From JAKQHY01 sp034429475 (GTDB lineage Bacteria > Chloroflexota > Anaerolineae > B4-G1 > SLSP01): 19,809 bases of DNA. How positions within the stretch are numbered: position 1 is the first letter of the stretch; each line of letters opens with the position of its first letter. This document shows positions 15,046-19,809 of the stretch, piece after piece. Position numbers and translations under genes: made by a program. A model generated the notes under the pieces. That model did no database searches. It saw only the letters and a list, made by a program, of their open reading frames with translations, and was not told the DNA's origin. Location: contig DAOUGD010000291.1 in assembly GCA_034429475.1 (NCBI GenBank), positions 1 to 19,809 on the forward strand, in the 5' to 3' direction.

Positions 15046-16518
15046 TTATCCCACCTGATAGTTCGGGGGTTCTTTGGTGATGATGACATCGTGCGGGTGA
15101 CTCTCGATCAGCCCGGCGTTGGTGATGCGGATGAAGCGCGCTTTGGCGCGCAACTCGGCCAGGTCTTTCGCCCCCGCGTAGCCAAGTCCCGACCGCAGCC
15201 CCCCGACAAGCTGGAAGATGTAATCGTGCAGCGGCCCCTTGTAAGGCACGCGCCCTTCGACGCCTTCCGGCACGGACTTGCCGCCGCTCTGGCCGGTGCC
15301 GTAGCGGTCGCGCCCGTAGCCCTTCATCGCCCCCACGCTGCCCATCCCGCGATACTCCTTGAAGCGCCGCCCGTCGTAATAGACGACCTCGCCCGGCGCC
15401 TCGTCCAGCCCGGCGAGCATACTGCCGAGCATCACGGTATGCGCGCCCGCCGCCAGCGCCTTGACGATGTCGCCGCTGTACTTGATGCCGCCGTCGGCGA
15501 TCAGCGGGACGTCGAACCGTTTGGCAGCCTGCGCGCAGTTGTAGATGGCGCTGAGCTGCGGCATCCCCGCGCCCGCGATGATGCGCGTGGTGCAGATCGA
15601 GCCGGCGCCCACGCCCACCTTGATCGCGTTGGCCCCGGCAGCGATCAAATCCGCCGCGCCTTCCTCCGTCACCACATTGCCGGCCACAATCGGCAAGTCT
15701 GGCCAGCCGGCGCGAATCCGCCGGATCGCCTCAATCACGCCCGCCGAATGGCCGTGCGCCGTGTCAATCACCACCGCGTCCAGCCCGGCGGCCATCATCA
15801 GTTCCAACCGCTGCTCCAGGTCGGCCCCCACCCCCACCGCCGCGCCGACGATGAGCCGCCCCTGCGCGTCCTTCGCCGCGTGGGGGAAGTCGCGCGCTTT
15901 CTCGATGTCCTTCACCGTCAACAGGCCCTTGAGGACGCCGTTGGCATCCACCAGCGTCAGCTTTTCGATGCGATGTTGATGCAGCAGCCGCTTGGCCTCG
16001 TCCAGTGTGATGTCCGGCGGCGCGGAAACGATGTGCTCCGCCGTCATAAACGCCGTGACCGGCAGGTGATAATCCTCCGGCTCCACGAACCGGAAATCGC
16101 GGTTGGTCAGAATCCCCACCAGGCGTTTGTCGTCGTCCACGATGGGCACGCCGCTGATGTGGTAGGTAGACATAATTTCCTCGGCGGCGGCCAGCGTCGC
16201 CGTGGGTGGCAGGGTGATGGGGTCGGCAATCATCCCGGACTGTGAGCGTTTGACCTTCGCCACCTCCGCCGCCTGATCTTCGGGCGACATGTTGCGGTGG
16301 ATGACCCCCAGGCCGCCCTCGCGCGCCAGCGCAATTGCCAGCGGCGCCTGGGTGACGGTGTCCATCGCCGCCGAAAGAATGGGGATGTTGAGTTTGAGAG
16401 TGGGCGTCAGATATGTGCTGACGTCAGTTTGATTGGGCAGCACCTCCGTGTACCCCGGCACGATCAGCACGTCATCAAAAGTCAAGGCTTCCGTTTTTGT
16501 GAACAGGTCTTCGTTCAT
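15046..16518 (-). CDS. guaB: IMP dehydrogenase
   Basis: 490 aa, typical length. It oxidises IMP to XMP with NAD+, the first committed step to GMP, in the cytosol. The N-terminal barrel begins ALTFDDVLIVPGY. Two CBS domains occupy about 95-205 and may sense nucleotides. The barrel resumes with VVIDTAHGHS, the catalytic loop AGSICTTRIIAGAG (Cys 309), ADGGIKYSGD, and the flap RRFKEYRGMGSVGAMKGYGRDRYG. The usual GPGSICTT is GAGSICTT here. A GAGG ribosome site lies 9 nt before the ATG. Upstream is a heptamer hairpin; downstream, the membrane module follows closely. Confidence 0.97.
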   Translation of the reverse strand: MNEDLFTKTEALTFDDVLIVPGYTEVLPNQTDVSTYLTPTLKLNIPILSAAMDTVTQAPLAIALAREGGLGVIHRNMSPEDQAAEVAKVKRSQSGMIADPITLPPTATLAAAEEIMSTYHISGVPIVDDDKRLVGILTNRDFRFVEPEDYHLPVTAFMTAEHIVSAPPDITLDEAKRLLHQHRIEKLTLVDANGVLKGLLTVKDIEKARDFPHAAKDAQGRLIVGAAVGVGADLEQRLELMMAAGLDAVVIDTAHGHSAGVIEAIRRIRAGWPDLPIVAGNVVTEEGAADLIAAGANAIKVGVGAGSICTTRIIAGAGMPQLSAIYNCAQAAKRFDVPLIADGGIKYSGDIVKALAAGAHTVMLGSMLAGLDEAPGEVVYYDGRRFKEYRGMGSVGAMKGYGRDRYGTGQSGGKSVPEGVEGRVPYKGPLHDYIFQLVGGLRSGLGYAGAKDLAELRAKARFIRITNAGLIESHPHDVIITKEPPNYQVG

Positions 16519-16560
16519 AACATATTACCTCACATAAATCTAACAAATTACAACAGAGAA

Positions 16561-16621
16561 ATGAGAAATAAGAAATGAGTAATGAGTCATGCTACTCATT
16601 ACTCATTACCCATTACCCATT
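16561..16621. repeat. Inverted heptamer array between pyrK and guaB
   Basis: The left side has 7-nt words ATGAGAA, ATAAGAA, ATGAGTA and ATGAGT (16561-16587). The right side has ACTCATT twice and ACCCATT twice (16594-16621). The inner 14 bp are perfectly complementary around a CATGCT loop (16588-16593). It fills the centre of the 151-nt gap upstream of guaB. Degenerate AAGATTCA words follow at 16637-16662. Confidence 0.88.
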
Positions 16622-16669
16622 TCCCAATCCACCGCGAAGATTCAAAGATTCAACTAATCTTACCAGAAG

Positions 16670-17470
16670 CTAGGCAAAGCGCAACACAGGGCCATCCTTG
16701 CAGACCAACCATCCGGCGGGAATGCCGGCAGCCTCACGAGTGGTCGAATCAAGCTCGCAATCGCCGCAGAGCCCCATGCCGCAGCGCATATGGGCCTCCC
16801 ACGAAAGCTGGTGCGGCAGCGCGGACTCCCGACACAGCCGCGACAACGCCACAAGCAGCGGCGTCGGCCCGCAGGCGTAGACACAATCCGGGCGATGCGT
16901 CTGAATCGCCGCCGTCACCGCCTGCGTCACCAACCCGCGCCCGCCCAACGAGCCGTCTTCAGTCGTGATGCTTAATTTCTCAACGGATGGAACGGATTTT
17001 AACGGATGAGGCCGAGAAAAATCCGTTTCATCCGTTAAATCCGTTGACACAAACGCCTCAGCCAGCAGCACATCCGCCGCCGTCCGCGCGCCGATGCACA
17101 CGTCCACCGTGTGCCCGGCGGCAACCGCTTCCCGCGCCAGGAACAGCAGCGGCGCGACGCCGTAGCCGCCGCCCACCAGCAGGTGATGGCGGCCTTCCAG
17201 CGCGAATCCCCGTCCTAACGGCCCGCGCACCCACACCCGGTCGCCCACACTCAGCCGGTGCAGTGCCTCACTGAACGGCCCGACGGCCACCACCATCAAC
17301 CGCAAGGGATCGGCGCCGGCAATGCTGAACGGCTTCTCGTTCACGTCCGGCAACCACGCCATGACATATTGTCCCGGCTGCGCGCCGGATAACGGCCTAT
17401 CAAACACAAACGTCTTGGTGCGGTAGTTTTCGGTATAGATTTGGGTGATTCTAAAAGCCTGGGGCATCAT
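16670..17470 (-). CDS. pyrK: Dihydroorotate dehydrogenase electron-transfer subunit (PyrK-like)
   Basis: 266 aa from ATG 17470; a GTG at 17488 is an alternative. PyrK passes electrons from dihydroorotate dehydrogenase (PyrD) to NAD+ through FAD and a [2Fe-2S] cluster, in pyrimidine synthesis. Landmarks are the flavin site EKPFSIAG, VWVRGPLGRGF, the nucleotide loop LLVGGGYGVAPLLFLAR, TEDGSLGGRG, YACGPTPLL, and the cluster ligands in MRCGMGLCGDC and WLVC (Cys 230, 235, 238, 257). About 22-27 residues between AEAF and ITTEDGS (around residues 141-167) come from an inserted hairpin and have no counterpart in ordinary PyrK. No pyrD is in the window. A related ferredoxin reductase-type subunit is the main alternative. 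Confidence 0.85.
   Translation of the reverse strand: MMPQAFRITQIYTENYRTKTFVFDRPLSGAQPGQYVMAWLPDVNEKPFSIAGADPLRLMVVAVGPFSEALHRLSVGDRVWVRGPLGRGFALEGRHHLLVGGGYGVAPLLFLAREAVAAGHTVDVCIGARTAADVLLAEAFVSTDLTDETDFSRPHPLKSVPSVEKLSITTEDGSLGGRGLVTQAVTAAIQTHRPDCVYACGPTPLLVALSRLCRESALPHQLSWEAHMRCGMGLCGDCELDSTTREAAGIPAGWLVCKDGPVLRFA
16981..17046. repeat. 66-nt hairpin element inserted in frame in pyrK
   Basis: Each arm carries three copies of AACGGAT at 9-10-nt spacing; the arms are 16981-17008 and about 17019-17046. The length between the outer CAACGGAT words is 66 nt, a multiple of three. On the coding strand it reads STDLTDETDF ... HPLKSVPSVE. It matches the design of the intergenic hairpins at 5641 and 11677. 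Confidence 0.85.
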
Positions 17471-17587
17471 ATATCTCACAACAGTCACTTTAGAAACTTA
17501 CCTTCCTGTACTCGGTTTCGCATAGGCGCCCGGCGGCAATTTCTAAGCGAACTCCCTTCGTGATATAGCGTCATCATCTATCCCCCT

Positions 17588-18361
17588 CTATGCCTGGATG
17601 AAGGCCAGCATCGTAGGGAAAACACGGTCAATCTCCTCAAAGACTTGCTCGTGATCCAATCCTTCAACAACATACACTTGCACCTTTGACCCTTTCAAGG
17701 CTGCTTCGTATGTTTTGAGGCTATCCATCGCATAGCGATCCTCTGAACCGATAAGCCACAATGTCGGACAACGAAAATCGGCAGGAACGATGGCGGGCCA
17801 GTCAAGCATGGCGCGCACCCAGCCCAGCATTGCCGGCACGTTGAGGTGTTGTAGAAGTTCCCGGTCATTCTGGGAAAGCGAGGCGACATCCAGCGTGCCA
17901 GCGCGCTCAGCCCGCACGATAGGGGACCAACGTGCGCAAAAGTCCAACGCATCCTGACGGGGCTTACCCGATACCCCAAGTCCTAACGGGGTTCCCATAA
18001 GGATGAAGCTGGCGACACGCTCCGATTGGGCAGCCAGATAACGGCCGACTTTGCCCCCATACGACATCCCCCACAGACTGAAACGCTCGACCCCACAGGC
18101 ATCGGCAACGGCCAGGATATCCTGACATAGCCTGGCGGTGGTGTAGTCGGCCGGGTGTGTGGGCAAAGCACTCTCGCCGTGGCCGCGCAGATCCATCGCA
18201 ATAACGGTGAAGTGGTCGCGGAGGCGGCCGACGTAGCCGGCTTCATGCCATTCCTGGCGATTGCTGCCCCCGCCGTGCAGCAACACAACCGCCGGCCCCG
18301 CGCCGCTGCGATCATAGGCAATTCGCGCGCCGTCGAATGAGGTTGCGAATAATGGGGTCAT
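17588..18361 (-). CDS. Alpha/beta-fold hydrolase
   Basis: 257 aa, a complete single-domain hydrolase. Landmarks are VVLLHGGGSNRQEWH (oxyanion-hole HGGG), AMDLRGHGES, the nucleophile elbow GMSYGG (Ser 100), LWLIGSEDRY (Asp 208) and GLDHEQV (His 237), completing the catalytic triad. There is no signal peptide, so it is cytosolic. Family members cleave esters, C-C bonds or lactones; the substrate cannot be told. It starts 6 nt after the lipoprotein gene stop and lacks a clear ribosome site of its own, suggesting translational coupling in an operon led by the MgtC-type gene. The 99-117 nt downstream, before pyrK, show nothing recognisable. Confidence 0.9.
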   Translation of the reverse strand: MTPLFATSFDGARIAYDRSGAGPAVVLLHGGGSNRQEWHEAGYVGRLRDHFTVIAMDLRGHGESALPTHPADYTTARLCQDILAVADACGVERFSLWGMSYGGKVGRYLAAQSERVASFILMGTPLGLGVSGKPRQDALDFCARWSPIVRAERAGTLDVASLSQNDRELLQHLNVPAMLGWVRAMLDWPAIVPADFRCPTLWLIGSEDRYAMDSLKTYEAALKGSKVQVYVVEGLDHEQVFEEIDRVFPTMLAFIQA

Positions 18362-18367
18362 CAGGTA

Positions 18368-18964
18368 TCAGCGAAACTCAATGACTATTTGATCATCGCG
18401 CTCGCAACGCCCTTCAGCGCAGATGAGGTCCTCAGTGATTCCCGGAGTCCAATGGTTTAGCACTGCGGAAAACTGTTTCCAATCCTCGCCGACGACCCAA
18501 GTGTACTCTGGCCCCAAAATAGTGGTGAGGCCGGGTATCACCAGTACCATGTGCGTGCCGTTGTGTTCCGCCGTCACTTCCTGCCCACTTGAGTCTACCG
18601 GAACGACATCCACACACGCCTCCCCGCCATCGCCCGCGAAAGACCCCGCGCAAATGGTCGCGTCTTTGATTTGCACTCTGTCGCCCGGCGCGACGCGCAG
18701 CGCCTCGTCGGCGCGTACAACCCGCTCCAGACCGTTCACCACGAAGGTGATAGAGGCGATGGAAATTGTGGGAGAAATCGTTCCTACCCCTCTGGCTAGC
18801 GGACAGCCCTGTGTGGATTCCGGCGTCCCTGAGTGTAATGGTGCGGTTGGTTGCGGTGAATCCGTAGAGCGTGGTAGAGGAGTGGCGATTTCATCACTCC
18901 TACCGCAGCCGGCAATCAGGAAAAACGCAGCCAATACCACAAGGATCGCGAGTCTGTTTTTCAT
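18368..18964 (-). CDS. Small lipoprotein of unknown function
   Basis: 198 aa. The signal sequence is MKNRLAILVVLAAFFLIAGC, with a lipobox and lipidated Cys 20. A Pro/Ser/Thr-rich spacer (to about 55) is followed by a compact domain that begins ISIASITFVVNGLERVVRADEALRVAPGDRVQIKDA and contains several Cys (CPLA, ICAGSF, EACVD, LICAEGRC) that could form disulfides outside the cell. I do not recognise the domain; a beta-sandwich is likely. Its ATG shares one base with the MgtC-type gene's stop (TAATG). It has no obvious functional link to either neighbour. Confidence 0.82.
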   Translation of the reverse strand: MKNRLAILVVLAAFFLIAGCGRSDEIATPLPRSTDSPQPTAPLHSGTPESTQGCPLARGVGTISPTISIASITFVVNGLERVVRADEALRVAPGDRVQIKDATICAGSFAGDGGEACVDVVPVDSSGQEVTAEHNGTHMVLVIPGLTTILGPEYTWVVGEDWKQFSAVLNHWTPGITEDLICAEGRCERDDQIVIEFR

Positions 18965-19599
18965 TACATTCTTAATTCTTCAACGTCTGGGTGTGCAAAC
19001 AACTTCGTTGTCGCCTGTTCATGTTGCTCTGGCCGGCCCCTGACTTCCCACCGGCAGATCATTTGCCGGCCTTTCTTCTCTCGCCCAACCCGACTCACCT
19101 TCATGCCGCCTGCCGCAAACAGCGCCTCAATCTCCCGATACTTTTCTTCATTCACAGCGCATACCACTTCATATAGCTTGGCATCTTGCAGTACGTCAAT
19201 CCGCGCCTCTATTTTTGGGAACAACCACAGCACGAGCAGCACCGCAATCGTAGCAACTCCAACGACAATGTACTCGCCGCCTCCAATCCCAATTCCCAGC
19301 GCGGCGGACAGCCAGATCATCGCGGCGGTGGTCAATCCCACGACCGATCCCACCCCGCGCATAATCGCCCCGGCGCCCAGGAATCCGACCCCGCTCACGA
19401 TGTTCGCCGCGATCCGCACGGCATCGTCTTTGCCGCCCAGCTTGTAGGAGAACATCGTGAACAACGTCGCACCGACGCAAATCAAGATGAGCGTGCGGAA
19501 TCCCGCGGCCTTGCTGCGGTATTCGCGTTCCGCCCCCAGCAGTCCGCCAACGACGACAGCCAAGACCAATTTGAGGATGTCTTCGGGCAATAGGGTCAT
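18964..19599 (-). CDS. MgtC/SapB family membrane protein
   Basis: 211 aa from ATG 19599, chosen because GGAGGAGA (19605-19612) lies 5 nt upstream and a longer TTG start at 19635 would fall in the promoter. Family motifs are VVGGLLGAEREYRSKAAGFRTL, CVGATLFTMFS, and RIAANIVSGVGFLGAGAIM followed by GLTTAAMIWLSAALGIGIGGG. There are four to five membrane helices and a soluble C-terminal domain of about 80 residues. MgtC proteins support growth at low Mg2+ and inhibit F1Fo ATP synthase in pathogens; most environmental homologues have no assigned role. It is the first gene of the three-gene operon. Confidence 0.92.
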   Translation of the reverse strand: MTLLPEDILKLVLAVVVGGLLGAEREYRSKAAGFRTLILICVGATLFTMFSYKLGGKDDAVRIAANIVSGVGFLGAGAIMRGVGSVVGLTTAAMIWLSAALGIGIGGGEYIVVGVATIAVLLVLWLFPKIEARIDVLQDAKLYEVVCAVNEEKYREIEALFAAGGMKVSRVGREKKGRQMICRWEVRGRPEQHEQATTKLFAHPDVEELRM

Positions 19600-19626
19600 A
19601 TCATTCTCCTCCACAGACTTCCCTTG

Positions 19627-19655
19627 ATTATACAACCCACCGTCAGGAGCAGCAA
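19627..19655 (-). promoter_or_regulatory. Promoter of the mgtC-lipoprotein-hydrolase operon
   Basis: On the minus strand, TATAAT (19632-19627) is preceded at 17 nt by TTGCTG (19655-19650), a weak -35. Expected transcription start is near 19620, giving a leader of about 20 nt that just holds the strong ribosome site. Confidence 0.6.
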
Positions 19656-19751
19656 TTCATGCGCGAACATGGCAACCGCGAATTGGGTGCGTTTCAGATT
19701 TAGGGCATAGAGCCTGCCGCGGCTCAACGTGCCCACTCATTGGCCCAATGG

Positions 19752-19765
19752 CGGCCTAAAGGCCG
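19752..19765. repeat. Mini-hairpin CGGCC-TAAA-GGCCG
   Basis: A perfect 5-bp stem with a TAAA loop. It sits in the gap right of the mgtC-type gene, after two other small inverted repeats: GAGCC/GGCTC at 19710-19725 and CATTGG-C-CCAATG at 19738-19750. Confidence 0.8.
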
Positions 19766-19785
19766 GTAAATAGAGAGGATTTTTC

Positions 19786-19809
19786 GTCGCCGCGTTGCAA
19801 CGCGGCGAC
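19786..19809. repeat. Perfect 24-bp palindrome at the window edge
   Basis: Arms GTCGCCGCGTTG and CAACGCGGCGAC are exactly complementary with no loop. The element may extend past the window. As DNA or RNA it would fold with the central TTGCAA partly open. Confidence 0.8.

Noticed and set aside
15010..16245. 411-codon open frame antisense to guaB
   Set aside because: guaB on the other strand is unmistakable and this frame has no family features.
16582..16968. Open frame on the + strand beginning with THYSLPITHF-like sequence
   Set aside because: Its start is the heptamer array itself and the rest is antisense to pyrK; the peptide is an artefact of 7-nt repeats.

Overview
The window is one contiguous piece of a GC-rich bacterial chromosome, almost fully coding. 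It most resembles a Chloroflexota genome of the Anaerolineae/Caldilineae type. That assignment is inferred from Pro/Thr-rich lipoprotein linkers, a secreted beta-propeller ending in a short FLPIIIK-type tail, and abundant short-word repeats between genes. No rRNA, tRNA, CRISPR array, transposase or integrase was seen.

Left part (1-6326, + strand): the 3' end of a purD-purM fusion (GAR synthetase + AIR synthetase), a secreted seven-repeat beta-propeller protein, a lipoprotein with two OB-like domains, a small protein/nucleotidyltransferase pair, a PfkB-family kinase and purN. PurD, PurN and PurM catalyse steps 2, 3 and 5 of de novo purine synthesis; the genes lying between them look unrelated.

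Middle (6342-16518, mostly - strand): a low-GC membrane/coiled-coil protein, an RDD membrane protein, a SpoIIM/DUF95 membrane protein on the opposite strand, DUF58, a MoxR AAA+ ATPase, a DUF4350 protein, a DUF4129 protein, a polytopic membrane protein and guaB (IMP dehydrogenase). The set from RDD to the polytopic protein is a known conserved membrane module (I recall M. tuberculosis Rv3690-Rv3695 as similar). Here it directly follows guaB and probably shares its transcript.

Right part (16670-19635, - strand): a PyrK-like dihydroorotate dehydrogenase electron-transfer subunit, then a compact operon of an MgtC-type membrane protein, a small lipoprotein and an alpha/beta hydrolase with its own promoter.

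The most striking content is a set of small repeated elements: (a) arrays of 7-nt words; (b) long imperfect hairpins built from 9-10-nt words; (c) 14-bp mini-hairpins with a 5-bp stem and a TAAA or TTCA loop whose stems differ by paired changes. Several lie inside protein genes without breaking the frame: heptamer arrays inside PurD and at the PurD/PurM junction, and a 66-nt hairpin inside pyrK. This recalls the palindromic elements inserted in Rickettsia genes. It is my best candidate here for an under-described system.
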